This document shows positions 34,255 to 46,800 of a stretch of 64,000 nt of DNA, in pieces; the stretch's first letter is position 1; each line of letters begins with the position of its first letter. The stretch spans positions 248,001 to 312,000 of the forward strand of contig JAALGZ010000021.1 of assembly GCA_015227615.1 (NCBI GenBank), written 5' to 3'. The notes below the pieces were generated by a model, which saw only the letters and a program-made list of their open reading frames with translations, was not told where the DNA came from and did no database searches. Position numbers and translations under genes: made by a program. The DNA is from Labyrinthula sp. Ha (taxonomy: Eukaryota > Sar > Bigyra > Labyrinthulida > Labyrinthulaceae).

Positions 34255-36470
34255 TAATGGGTCAAGTTCAAGATTTATATGGTGAAGCCAGAAACCTTAT
34301 CCTTAGCAGGCAAGTATCCACAAAGAAACATCGTCTCTGTTACTACTCCTAGGGAAAACCGGCAAGAGTTTTGCAGAGCTATTAACTACTCAACTGTACT
34401 GGTTAGAAATTATTGCTAAGTAAAATCACACTAACTGCATATTAAATGAGAGTCAACCTCGATAACCTTATCTAGGTGTAAAAGCCTGACCAACAAACAA
34501 TATACTTAGGGGAATGAACCAAAACCAAACGTTGAGCTATTACAAGGAAACAAGAGGCTCACATCTATATCTACTCTTTTGATTCCCCCATCATGCGCTA
34601 ATAATCAGGCAGGTTGAAACCAGGCTAGGTAAATTTCATGTATAGATACAAGAACCCAACTCTTTTGTAACAAAGACACCCGACAAATTAATCGAATAGA
34701 AGTCACAACAGCTACTCGTCTTTTTACACCGGGGAAAGAACTAGGTTTATCGTACTAAATTTGCTCTTTCAAGGGAAATAACCACATCTTTCCGATCTCA
34801 CAGTTGAAAAGAAACCGTAGCGTAGTTACTGGCCTCAACACGGGAAACTCATCTTATCCGCTCTTGAAAACCTTCCATCATTAAACAACCTAAGTCTGGT
34901 ACGTTATCACTCACCAACATCTTCGGAGATTGAAGCTGAAGATGTAAGAGCGAATAAAATGTCAAGGCTCGAACTTTTAACTTACAAAATAAATTTACCC
35001 GTAAATAAGAACACTATCCCTGACAACACTGTAACATACAACGGTCATCTACTATCTAAGTAAGAAATTTTAGCAGTTACTGGCTCTAGCATCTATATTG
35101 CGGAACAGCATTCAGCTATAGAACCTTACCACAATTTCAACATTACAATGTTCCAGAAACGGGCAAAAGCACTTGGATCATGGTAAAAGGAAAGAATATA
35201 ACTCGTGTCAAATAGCATTTATCAGGTGATTCTATTTTAAACTTTCTACCCATATATTCCGGCATCATCTTGTTGATTTAGCCAATACTGCATTGCTCTA
35301 TTTAATTAGCTATTTCTGAATAGGAACCCGAAAAGTAGAGCTCTACAGTCGAGACCTAACTTTGGAACAGCGGTGCGGCAGAGGGCACTAATAAGACTGT
35401 AACTGAAAATCCATGGGCTCGAGACACGTATAATACTCTATGGCCTAGTATTATTTCAACTGTAACTTTTGATTTTGTTGTTGTATGTACAATTATTGAC
35501 TGTTTTTTGAAATTCCCCTTTGGCGCATTCCTATGGCAGAAAGACACCCATCGAATTACCCGTCAAGATGATGCTAAAAAAATAAGGTCTGTAGATTCGA
35601 GATTGTAAAGAAGTCCATTACGGTCTCAATGAACTCCAATACAGAGAAAAATTCCTCGTTACCAATGAGAAATTGCCTTTACAATTTTTTTATTTCTTTT
35701 CGGCGTTGAGATCCGTGATCCTGGCAATTGCAGTTATTCATCTGTTCAATTTTTTCCTACAGGAACGTTGTATTCAGTCATTTATGATCGCTAGACCATA
35801 ACAAGCATTGCAGCGGGAGAAAAATTTTTTGGGCAACCCAGGCAGAGGTGCAAGTTTTACAAATCTATCTCTAATTATTTGGTTAATCCCCTAGAAAATA
35901 CCGGCACAAGTAGTGTAAAATGTTTACTATGAAAAGTATACAACTTCTGCTTTTCCCCGTGAGAGGTCTCCAAATATACCTAGTAACGATAGTCAGATAG
36001 TGCTGCAGGGATAGGCACTTTGTCCAAATTAATTTCTACATTGTATCTTATCACAGAGTTTTTCTTTTTAAGAGAAGCGGACGCACGTTGATCTTTTGCA
36101 TCCCTTTTGAAGACTTAAATCTAACGGCCTGAGTCTCCATTTCCCATTCCTCGTTCCTTCGATTAGTTTAGCTATTCAAACTTGAGAAAAAGCTACAGAG
36201 TATTTTTTGTATCCTTTATTATTAAAGGATAAGTCTCTCAAAAAGTATTTCCAAATAAACTCTTCTTTTTCTTCATTGAGGTTACTTTTTATAGTCCAAG
36301 TAACAATATCTAGATCTAAAATAAAAATTTTGTATTATCGTATAATAATGAAATATCTTTCTAATACGTAAGAGTAAAACGATAGAAAACTGAATTAGTA
36401 GAATACAGATTCAATTGCCCAAAATTTAACACAAAAAAATTACACTGAAATTTAATACGTTAAGTAAAAA
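34255..36470. other. probable decayed element remainder, then promoter region of the EF-hand gene
   Basis: From 34255 to about 35600 the plus strand reads as many short peptides broken by stops, with base composition like the LINE, but no further motif is certain. From 36200 the DNA becomes very AT-rich; a near-palindrome TATTATCGTATAATAATG at about 36332-36349 lies 120 bp upstream of the EF-hand gene. Confidence 0.35.
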
Positions 36471-38237
36471 ATGGAAGAATTGAAAAGATTGAACTCATTG
36501 ACATTTTCCGAACAAGCTGTTTGGTTTCTTAATGCATACTGGTTCAAAGGTCCTGTTTTTGGATCTTCCCCAGATGGAGCTGAGTTGGTATTTAGATATC
36601 ATGAGTTGTGCAATAAATATGCTTTGGAGACAACATGCGATCTGGAAGAGATTAAAGCACACAAAGTTCTTGAAGAATTGGAAAAGAGTGAAACAGTTAT
36701 TGATTTTAGAAAAACCATGAGAAATATTGATTTAGATTTTAATGGAAGAGTCTCTTTACTAGAATTTCTTCTATTGGAGTATAAAGATGTAACGAACTGG
36801 CAAGAGTTGGTTGCTAGTGTTGATGAACAAGGGGATGGAGGAAAAAGTTTGGGTGAAGCTGCAGAGAAGTTAAAGATAAGCCAGGAAAGTTTAAAAGAGA
36901 ATGAGAAGAAGTTGCAGGAAGCTAGAGATAGAAAGAAAGAAGCAACAGCTGCTGAAAAAAGTGCGAAATTGAGAAAAGAAGAAAGTGTTCAGAAAGAACA
37001 AGAAGCGACAGAAGCAGAGCGTGAAGCAAAAGAGGTTGAAGTTAAAGCGAAAGAAGCAGAGGATGATGCTCTGAAGAAGGAAGAAGAAGCTGCAGTTGTT
37101 AAAAAGGATGCGGAAGAAAAAGAAGAGGTTGCCTTAAAAGCCGAGGAAGAAGCAAAAGCAGCTGCTGATTTAGCTCTCGGGAAAGAGAATGAGGCTAAAG
37201 TACAGGCAGAAGAAGCTAGAAATGCAGAGAAGTCGGCAGAAGAAGAAGAGAAGAAAGCACAGGAACTCTTGGTACAGGCACAAGAGGCAGAGGAAGAATT
37301 TGCTGCTGCCGAAGAGAAGCTTCTAGAGGCTTTGAAGGTACAAGAAGAAGCGGAAGAAGAGTTAAGAAAAGTAAAACAAGAAATATTAGAGATTGAACAA
37401 CAAACTGAAAACAAAAAGAAAGAATTGAAAGATATTTCAGAGAATGAGTCTTTGGGTCCTGTCAAGAGAGGAAAAGCTGCAAATGAGCTTGCGCAGCTTT
37501 TGGCAGAAGATCCAACTGGGTTGCAAGTTGCAAAAATTAGCCAAGATCATAAGATTAAAGAACAGGAAAAAGCTACTGCTGAAGCTGCGGCTGCAAGAGG
37601 TGAAGCAGCGAAGAAGAGAAAACCTTTCTTGGAGAGAAGAGAAGCAGCTGAAGAACAAGAAAAAGCAGCTAAAGAGCAGAGAGAAAGAGCCCAGGCAGAA
37701 AGAGCATCTGCTGAAGAGCTGCACAGTAAGGCAGTTGCAGCTAGAGAAGAAGCAGATGCTGCTCATGCAGAAGCCAAGGGAAAGAGAGAAGTTGCCGAAG
37801 AGGCAAGAAAAGAGGCTGACAGAGTTCATGCGGAAGCTGTTGACATGAGAGAAAAAGCTGTCGCATCTAGAGAAAAGGCAGTTGAGAAGAGGCAACAGGC
37901 TGAAGAGGCAAGGGCAGATGCAGTTAGGGTTAGAGAGGAAGCTGAGATGCTTGAGAAAGAGGCTGTGGAAAGTAGAGAGTTGGCTGATAAAGCAATGGAG
38001 GAGAGTGAGATAGCAAGAGAACAGAGTGTGCTAGATTTCAAAGAAGCGGAAGTTGCTTTAGAAGAAGCTAAGGAGAGAGATACAAAAGCTTGTAAGGGGT
38101 TAATGTGGTGGATAGAAAGAAATTTAGAAAAAGCTAAGAAGTTTATGAGTCCATTGCAGAGAAAGATGTTGGAAGGAAAAAGTGTTGCGGATATGAAGAA
38201 GAGTTTGTCCACTGTGAAGAATATGTACAGACATTAA
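36471..38237 (+). CDS. EF-hand protein with long heptad-repeat coiled coil
   Basis: 588 residues. The head (1-125) has the pattern FSEQAVWFLNAYW...DLEEIKAHKVLE, then a textbook EF-hand loop DLDFNGRVSLLE at 87-98 (Asp, Asp, Asn, Gly, Ser, Glu at 1, 3, 5, 6, 9, 12), so it should bind calcium. From about 130 to 545 the protein is Ala/Glu/Lys/Arg-rich coiled coil, interrupted at about 321-360 by a non-helical hinge (NESLGPVKRG, EDPTGL). The second half has near-regular 7-residue units beginning R/E with Ala at the fourth place. The tail (550-588) is basic with MWWIER. Similar head-plus-coil proteins occur in amoebae, oomycetes and fungi; role probably cytoskeletal or organelle scaffolding. ATG in agtaaaaaATG, stop TAA. 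Open frames on the other strand across this gene are shadows of its biased codons. Confidence 0.88.
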   Translation: MEELKRLNSLTFSEQAVWFLNAYWFKGPVFGSSPDGAELVFRYHELCNKYALETTCDLEEIKAHKVLEELEKSETVIDFRKTMRNIDLDFNGRVSLLEFLLLEYKDVTNWQELVASVDEQGDGGKSLGEAAEKLKISQESLKENEKKLQEARDRKKEATAAEKSAKLRKEESVQKEQEATEAEREAKEVEVKAKEAEDDALKKEEEAAVVKKDAEEKEEVALKAEEEAKAAADLALGKENEAKVQAEEARNAEKSAEEEEKKAQELLVQAQEAEEEFAAAEEKLLEALKVQEEAEEELRKVKQEILEIEQQTENKKKELKDISENESLGPVKRGKAANELAQLLAEDPTGLQVAKISQDHKIKEQEKATAEAAAARGEAAKKRKPFLERREAAEEQEKAAKEQRERAQAERASAEELHSKAVAAREEADAAHAEAKGKREVAEEARKEADRVHAEAVDMREKAVASREKAVEKRQQAEEARADAVRVREEAEMLEKEAVESRELADKAMEESEIAREQSVLDFKEAEVALEEAKERDTKACKGLMWWIERNLEKAKKFMSPLQRKMLEGKSVADMKKSLSTVKNMYRH

Positions 38238-40765
38238 GTTAATCTTCTTTTTACAGCCTTCGTTAGGAAAGTTAGTTGGGTTTAATTTATTTCAAGTCCC
38301 TTCTGAACAACTTTTCGCTTCCTAGAGACAGTAGGCTTATATATATGCTTATTCTGGGAATTCGTCTCTGAGGTCTATTCACCTTTGTTCACCATATCTA
38401 CGCTGCACTCACTTTTCAACCAGAATAAGGAGAATAGTCTTAATTAGTTTCACAAACAGTTCCTTAACTAGTAGAGTACAAAACAATCATCTAAAAAATT
38501 AATGATTTCACAATGGAAGTGAAATTTATACAGTTATTTCTAACATGCTGGCAAACAGTTTTTTGTTGTAAGCCCTGATCACTTTCCACTATAGCATGCC
38601 AATGCCAAATCTTTACCTCTTTGATATTCAGTAAAATTTTTTTGGGGGGATTGTATCTACATGAATACCTTAACATGTTTTTCTCTGCATATTTTCTTGA
38701 CTAGTAGAGTAAGTTTGACTCTTCCTATTGCAGAGACACAAGATTAGAAATACTTGTTTCATATAGGAAAAGCTTTTTACGGGGCACTGAGGAATCAATT
38801 AATCCAGGGTATTACTGTCTACTTTTTGGTTACAAAATTCGTGTTATTCAGAAGATGAAAATATAGAACAGAAAACTTAACATATATATCTTCTTGAGTA
38901 AAGATAATGGGTGTACACAAAGGATTAAAAGGATAATATACGTGCAAACAGGTATCCCCACAATAATTATTAACAACAAATATGAAGATCATAACTTTTT
39001 GCTAACGTAATTTCTAGTAGTGGTTAGAGATGAAAACAAGTTATAAGATTATACACTTCTTTACCAAAAATGGCATAATTAAGCGAACGAAGAAAATAGG
39101 ATATTATTCTCGCTATCATGGCGTAATCAAGCAAAGAATAAATAAGTCGACAAAGGATAATGTAAGTGCTGCTGCGAACAAACTTCATATGGGAATAATA
39201 AAAAATTCAAAATATCATCACCCTGGTAACCTTCAAGTGATATTGCTTTAAAATATATTTTTTTCAGTTATTTTTCGCACCAATGTACTGCAAATAAATA
39301 TGTGCACCAAAGAAAAACCTCTAAGACTCAAAGTATAATTTCTTCAACTATAATGAAAATCTGACAGTACCATAAACCAGTTATATGTACAACACTATTG
39401 AATTAGACACTCTAGGTAAGAGCAAGAGCATTGCACAGACACTTCTCGAGATAATAAAATGGTGATAACTATATTGAACAAGTTTCTCTTCAATAGATAT
39501 TGCGTTATTAAGGAAATAAAGCTTTGATTTCAAGAATGATCTTTAGCAGAAGTCACGAAACTTTTATAAAGCATACATAAAAAATGAGTATTATTTCACT
39601 GGACTTTGAGCATAAAGATGCTGGTTCATCTGATTTTTCTAATGAATAAATCTTGCAAAGATCCAAATTTTGGAACTGTGCTCAAAGCTCCAACTACTTG
39701 ATCTGCACCTTGAAGAGTTAAGGTTATGCCGGAAAACACTTTTTGACTCAGAATCCACTTCAGTGGGCGATTCAGTTCCATTTTGCATTTTTTAGTTTGT
39801 GTTTAATGGCGTCAAAGCATTCTGAACCTTTGAACCCATTTATGATCCAACTATGTAGTTGGAATGATCCATCGTCTAATCATTAAACACTGTGATGCCC
39901 TCACAGGGCAAACTAAGTAAATCAATTAACGTGTGAGTTCTTAAAGAGTTGCATTTCGCTTTGGAGTTACAGGAATTGTATGATAATTCTGTTTTATTTA
40001 ATTATTAATGATGACTTTAGCCATACCTGTTCTCTTAACCAACAACTTGAAATATCATGTTTGGATTCAAAAGACGGCTTGTGGTAATCGCTGTAAAAAT
40101 AAATAATTCCTTATCCTGTCTTCATTCCGAAGAAATGTCACATGCGCGTCGGGACTGATTGACAAAGCAAAGATTTTGTTCTAAACTGCTCTATTATTGT
40201 AGAATAGTGGAGAACACTAAGATGGTGTATTAATGTACCAATGCTTTAAACTAAATCAATTCTTTTGGAACTGTTGAATCAGCAGCTGAATATGGCTCAG
40301 TACAATAACTATTTAAAAATAAAAAATGTGTGAACCCTGTTTTGTTTGGTTTGTGACGTTTAATATTGCTAGTATAAGTATTTGTTATGATGATATTAGA
40401 TTACTCGTATTGTCCTAGGGTAAAAGTAAGTAGTTTAGATAGTGGCCGTTTAAGCCATAGATTAAGTTTTAATCACCAATAAAACATAAAAACATTTTGA
40501 TTGTTGTATTCGTTTCTCCGAGTACTAGGATAACAAACAATAAAAACATTAAAACTTATTGGTATTTGGTTTATTATCTTGAACTTGATAACTTAGCTTC
40601 TTCTAAGTTCGTTCGAGGGTACTTGTGCGAATCTTTGAGTCTAATTTGTGACCCTATCGTGAGTCACTTTCTCGGACAATTTCGTGTTGAAAGCTATTAG
40701 TCACTCGTCGACTGATAAATTGTTTAAACAATTGGTTTGGTTACATCAACACTACTTGATATATT
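38238..40765. other. non-coding stretch of 2.5 kb
   Basis: No supported gene. A 73-codon lysine-rich frame at 39030-39251 has no family signature. Short hairpins occur, for example TCCAACTA/TAGTTGGA at about 39847-39864. The last 300 bp lead into the gag-like gene and could hold its 5' untranslated region. Confidence 0.45.
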
Positions 40766-42716
40766 ATGGTAACTAAGAGAGGGGGATCTGATCGTATCAC
40801 CCGTTGGGGGAAACAGATTTCCCGACTGGTCGATGAAGAACCTTCTTCGGAATTGAGAGGGGGAAACCCCAAAGATAGGACCTCATCTGTGGATACGGCT
40901 GAGGGGGAGAACGAGTTTTTACCGTCTCCCCCTCAGCCCACTCAGATATCATCGGTAGGAAAGGATGATCCTCGTGAGGGAGGTAAATCCAAAACTTCGA
41001 AAAAAGGATTGTCGCTGAAGGTTAAGCTTAAAAGCTCAGCGACAAAATCGAAAAGGAAAGCGACTGTGAAGGCTGTGAAGCCGGTCGCTAAGAAGCCTAA
41101 GCTTGCGAAGGTGGTGGCTGTTGATTTGATCGAAGAGGCAGATCCTTCTTCGAACTTGGTAGAATTGGATATCCCAAAGAGGAAACCTTCTGCGGCATAA
41201 TTTAAGGTCAAGGGAGTTCCTAAAAGCTCGGATCCTGGGGAGACGCAAGCCCTGGGTGCGGAAATGACTAGTGGTTTGAGTGGGGATGAGATCGAGGAGG
41301 TCGATGTTACAGACCAAACGATCGCCAAGCAGGAGAAAACTATTGGTAATTTGGATTATGAGCCTGACCTTGGTGCCTTGAGCGATGATGATCGAAGAGA
41401 TCTAGCATATCGCAAATACAGGTTGAAGAAAGGGCAATCGATTAGGAAAAGAGGTACTTCGGAGGAATCCCTAGACTATGGGGCTGGAGCTGAAGTAACC
41501 ACAATTGATAGGGCAGCAACTTCGGTGAGGAATGCTGAGTCGAATGACGACCTTTTTAAGGAAGTCACTCGTGGATTAAACGATCCAACCAGCGAGAATG
41601 CGGCTGGTTCCCTCTTTGAGAAAAAAGTTATGGAGAGGGATTTGAAAGAGTTTTATCCTCTGAATCCTCAGGAGAAGAGGAAAGTGTTTGCTAAGCTGAG
41701 AGTGCAATATGAGAGGGCTCGTATTCAGAATAATAAGAACCTAGCTGCACTAAGGAGCAAGCGCGCTGAGGATCAACACAGTGGTCTTCCCCAACATCAA
41801 GAATGGCCTGAAAAGGTTGGAGGGGAAGAGTTGGATATGGAAGCGACTGGTCTTGCAACCAACGTGGACATCAGTGTGTTTGACGCTATCCAAATTTCGG
41901 ATCCTAATGCCAATGAGCTAGAAAGATACGTCATAATTAACTATGTGAACTCTCAAGCAGTTTCGACCTACTTGCCGAGTTTAGCCTCTCATGTTAGTTC
42001 AAATCAGGAAGAACTACAGGGGGAAATTGAAAAGAGAAGGTTTAGGATTAGGGAAATCCATCAAATGATTGGAGACGCGAGAGGTCATGTTGATGCTCTT
42101 CGCGTAGATATTGATAAAAAGATGGTTTACTCGAAGGTGTAAATCGAATCACTTAGAGCCGAGATTAACTCTTTGAGAGATGCTGTTAACGAAGTGTCTC
42201 AATCGAAGGCGGCTCCTCTAGTTTCTGTTACTAGAGTGAAGCATAAGTTGCCCAAAGTGGATGTTTTAGAGACCTTGCAAATGGAACAGCTTGGTCAATG
42301 GTTGAATGTTGTGGGTGAGTTATTGACGTTGGATCCAGCGTTTCAACCTCGCCGCTTTGTTCATGAAAAATTGTTGGAAAAGTTCTGTAGAACTGAAGAG
42401 GATAGGGATGTCGTTTATTTTTCCCTAAAAGAGTATTATGAAAAGGGTAACGCTGAAAATCGCCAAGATCCCATGCGCCTTCTTAAGGAGGTTAAGTACC
42501 CTACTTCGAGTGACAGCAGGGAACGATTTCAGACTTACATGATGAACGTAAGTTCAAAAATAGATATGGGTTATACAGATAAGATAGGGGAGGAAGCGCT
42601 GATTGAGTTATTAAATGAAATAACGAGAAAAGTGCCTTCCAGCTTCAGTTTATCGAAGGAGGCGATTCGAAGTAAAGTTAGAAACTTCGAGGATCTCCTT
42701 CGTTCTGTGGAGATGC
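40766..42716 (+). pseudogene. broken gag-like gene of unassigned retroelement
   Basis: A fossil coding region that looks like a structural (gag-type) gene: a basic, Lys-rich N-terminal third (SLKVKLKS, KKPKLAKV), an acidic middle, and a helical C-terminal part (FQTYMMNVSSKID, EITRKVPSS). No zinc knuckle, protease, reverse transcriptase or terminal repeats were found, so the family is undetermined and a host origin is not excluded. It is broken, with about two breaks. Composition is less AT-rich than neighbouring host genes. Its C-terminal half forms the left arm of a long palindrome. Confidence 0.5.
41683..42716 (+). repeat. left arm of a 1034-bp inverted repeat
   Basis: Matches the reverse complement of 42770-43803 over exactly 1034 bp with no length difference and only a handful of mismatches, which I see near the two ends of the arms. 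The arm begins inside the gag-like gene and carries its C-terminal half. Confidence 0.95.
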
Positions 42717-42769
42717 ATCTACACCCCTGTCCAACGCGAAATGGCGCTGAGCTTCCAAAAGGGTTTGGA

Positions 42770-43803
42770 GCATCTCCACAGAACGAAGGGGATCCTGGAA
42801 GTTTCTAACTTTACTTCGAATCGCCTCCTTCGATAAACTGAAGCTGGAAGGCACTTTTCTCGTTATTTCATTTAATAACTCAATCAGCGCTTCCTCCCCT
42901 ATCTTATCTGTATAACCCATATCTATTTTTGAACTTACGTTCATCATGTAAGTCTGAAATCGTTCCCTGCTGTCACTCGAAGTAGGGTACTTAACCTCCT
43001 TAAGAAGGCGCATGGGATCTTGGCGATTTTCAGCGTTACCCTTTTCATAATACTCTTTTAGGGAAAAATAAACAACATCCCTATCCTCTTCAGTTCTACA
43101 GAACTTTTCCAACAATTTTTCATGAACAAAGCGGCGAGGTTGAAACGCTGGATCCAACGTCAATAACTCACCCACAACATTCAACCATTGACCAAGCTGT
43201 TCCATTTGCAAGGTCTCTAAAACATCCACTTTGGGCAACTTATGCTTCACTCTAGTAACAGAAACTAGAGGAGCCGCCTTCGATTGAGACACTTCGTTAA
43301 CAGCATCTCTCAAAGAGTTAATCTCGGCTCTAAGTGTTTCGATTTACACCTTCGAGTAAACCATCTTTTTATCAATATCTACGCGAAGAGCATCAACATG
43401 ACCTCTCGCGTCTCCAATCATTTGATGGATTTCCCTAATCCTAAACCTTCTCTTTTCAATTTCCCCCTGTAGTTCTTCCTGATTTGAACTAACATGAGAG
43501 GCTAAACTCGGCAAGTAGGTCGAAACTGCTTGAGAGTTCACATAGTTAATTATGACGTATCTTTCTAGCTCATTGGCATTAGGATCCGAAATTTGGATAG
43601 CGTCAAACACACTGATGTCCACGTTGGTTGCAAGACCAGTCGCTTCCATATCCAACTCTTCCCCTCCGACCTTTTCAGGCCATTCTTGATGTTGGGGAAG
43701 ACCACTGTGTTGATCCTCAGCGCGCTTGCTCCTTAGTGCAGCTAGGGTCTTATTTTTCTGAACACGAGCCCTCTCATATTGCACTCTCAGCTTAGCAAAC
43801 ACT
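42770..43803 (-). repeat. right arm of the inverted repeat
   Basis: Reverse copy of the left arm, separated from it by a 53-bp spacer (42717-42769). It carries the same C-terminal half of the gag-like gene on the minus strand; the copy stops abruptly at 43803, where AT-rich unrelated sequence begins. There is no second copy of the gene's N-terminal part. Confidence 0.95.
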
Positions 43804-46800
43804 AAAAGTAATATTTTATTAACGATTGTAGAGTAAAAAATAAAACTGTTTCCATGGGGAACTAAACAACAAGAAATTATAGGATATATTTTCCGGATAG
43901 ATGGTTATCCTCTTTCTTGTGTTATGGCGAGTATGGAAATCGATATGGTTTGTACACTGACTGAAGTTAGTTGCACAAGTAAAACTTAGATTCCTCAAAG
44001 TAGTTCCATTATTTTCTTAGTATTCTTAATTTTACTTTTTTAGTCTTATTCCTGCGTGTTTAAAGGATAACTGGATATTGTTATAGATATGGGTATCGCT
44101 TGAGATAATGATAATGCATCAAACTAGTTGGCTTCTTTGTAAGTCACGCTTAATGGTAATTATATGTTTGTTAGGCAGTTAGGTTACATTTTGCCAAATT
44201 ACTATCAAAGGTAACCCTGCATAGTCGTACATAATGAGTCTTCACTAAGCATTCACCTCAATCTTTGAGATATTTTCGGGTGACTGAATGTGTCTTAGTA
44301 TCACATAGAACCAGAAATGAATAAGGGGTCAGGAATAAGTTACGATTACTTGATAGTCTTTATATCTCCACTAAGGAAATCATTAACGAAAATGAGCTTT
44401 AGAATTCAATATTCATGATCCTCAAAGTTTATTTAATTAGGTAAGAGTAAGTTTAAGTTTGAGGATACTAATTGAGAACGTTCAAACAATCAAGGCCACT
44501 GGCTCTCTGTATTAGGGATCTTTTTTTTTGCAGACGAACCTGCGTTTAATACTTAAAAACCTTGTTCTTTGGGTTTTATGGCAGTTAAACTGCAAAAATG
44601 CAAATAACAATAATAATTAACAAGGACACAAAGTTAGAACCTCGATAAGAGATAAAATTGACTGATGAAGTCTAAAAACTGTCACACTAGATTAGTCGAT
44701 CCTAAGCCAAGGATCCACTGTGGAAGTAAAGTTTAAGAGTGTTAACGAAGTTAGCAGTAACTGTTCTTGTTGAAATACACCAGTACCCTACAGTCTAGCA
44801 GTGGAAAAATCCATAAGACTATTGGTTTCAAGGAAAAATTGCTAAGAATGCGCAACCTTGGTTATGCTTTTCCCAATTCTTTCCTTTTTGGTTTGAAAAC
44901 TAAGCTTATTCTTAAGGCTGGCAAGTACATTTTCAACTGAAATTAGTTGAACATGTGGGGAAAAGAATTGGAGCAGACAGAAATAAAATAATATCTGCTA
45001 TTGCGCTAAAGGCAGTGAAACTTAAGATGTTTAGATTCTTAGGTCAAAAACACATTACAGTAATTGCTGCTGCAGTTGTTCTGAAACTTTAGTTTTCTGG
45101 AAATTCTTGGCAAAAAATAACTAAAGAGAAATAAGAAAACTAAAGTCCAAGGAAGAAACAACGAAGGCTGCAAGATTAAGATTTTATTTGAAAGTGAACA
45201 ATATTAAAGAAGGGATTTGCTTTAGATGAAATTGTGTAATACTATAGGAGAGAAGCTAATACCTAAAAGGTGAACTTTTCAGCAGTCATTATATACAATA
45301 GAAAAAGATATATATTTTGATTTGATGTAAACTCGATATGATACACGGATGGCCATTACACATTTTTGAAGAAATAACTTCCCTTTGCATTAATTGCTTA
45401 ATGAAGACTCTAAATTTTGAATATATACTAATGCAAACTGAAAATAAAGACGAAGTACTGTGTAGCTTGATGGGTCTGGGCTTTGACTCACCCTTAGTTA
45501 AGATGACAGATGGTTCACTTTCTCATGCCAGAGATTCCGAAGTACTTGGACTGTCACATCTGAGATGCATGAAACAGTTTAAAACTTTCGTCGATAGTGC
45601 AGAAAGACATCTGTTGTGAACTGCCTCAGTTGCTTTTGATTTATTTAAGTGAACGTATGATCCATTTATTTCGAACGCAGGGTACCTTGAATTCATTTTT
45701 CAAAGAGATAATTGAAATTTTCCTTTGTATAAGAAAAAATAACCTACAAACAACGAACAAAACAAAAAGGATATGTTTTAGATACATTTGAGTAAGGCTG
45801 TTACCCTTTCTCATGCTTACAGCAAGTGTACTGCACCATTGCAATTTGAGACCAAATGGTATGGTCAACTTTTGCACCAACTGAAGTCCTGGGCACTGAT
45901 TAAACTTGTTGAATGTCATCGGATGAAGGTTGCTGAATTTATTATACCACATAAAACAATAAAAACCTTTATAGTCTTAAGTAGAGACTACTGTAAAGAA
46001 GTATCTGTTACGACGACTGGAGAGATCCAATATGTTAAAGGTGGCTTCATCCGCTTCAGTAGGGACAATAATAATTTCATAGATTTAGAAAAGTTAAACC
46101 TAATGTCCAGAGTTTTTACCTTGACATAAAAACCAAGTAAGATCTTCGCTTACTAGAATGTAGTTACGGAGTGTTATTTAACATGAACATCCTATATCGC
46201 TGTTTTTAATATGTTTGCATCAAATAAGGAGGGAATTACCTTTAGAGGATCAATTTTCTCTGATGGCGTTTCTAGGATCGTACATTTTATGAAGCTACAA
46301 TTGAAAACCTTGGAAGAGTAAGAACATTGGAATCAATATCTCTAGAATTTAATTTAAGAGTCCCAACAATTGATCAGAAAACTATTCCAAAAACCTAAGA
46401 GTTTAATTATCCATTTCATTGAATCTGCGTAAGAATCTTGTGGAAGAAGCTAAGTTAATTACTGATTAAACAGGGTGCAAATCTTATGAAATGTCACCGG
46501 GAAATATAGACGCACTAAGAGAAGATGCCAATGGTAACTTTGTAGCAATAACTTGACATTATCACGGGACTCTATATCAACCACATTGTCAACACGGAAA
46601 AGAAAAACGAGGTTAAGAGACAACCAGAACCAAACCATAACTGTTCAAACCTTGCGCTCAGCTTTAGCCATTGATAATATGATCAAAGTTAGAGAAAAAT
46701 TTTGATACTGCTACGATTTAACCCGTTCTAATAATTACTGCATTTGATTTTTCTTTAATGCCCCAAGAAATTAAGAAGAACGTAACTTTAAACCTTATAT

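Noticed and set aside
36989-38212. Several 130-150-codon frames on the minus strand rich in Ser, Cys and Phe
   Set aside because: They are antisense shadows of the Glu/Ala/Lys-rich coiled-coil gene, whose codon bias removes stops on the other strand.
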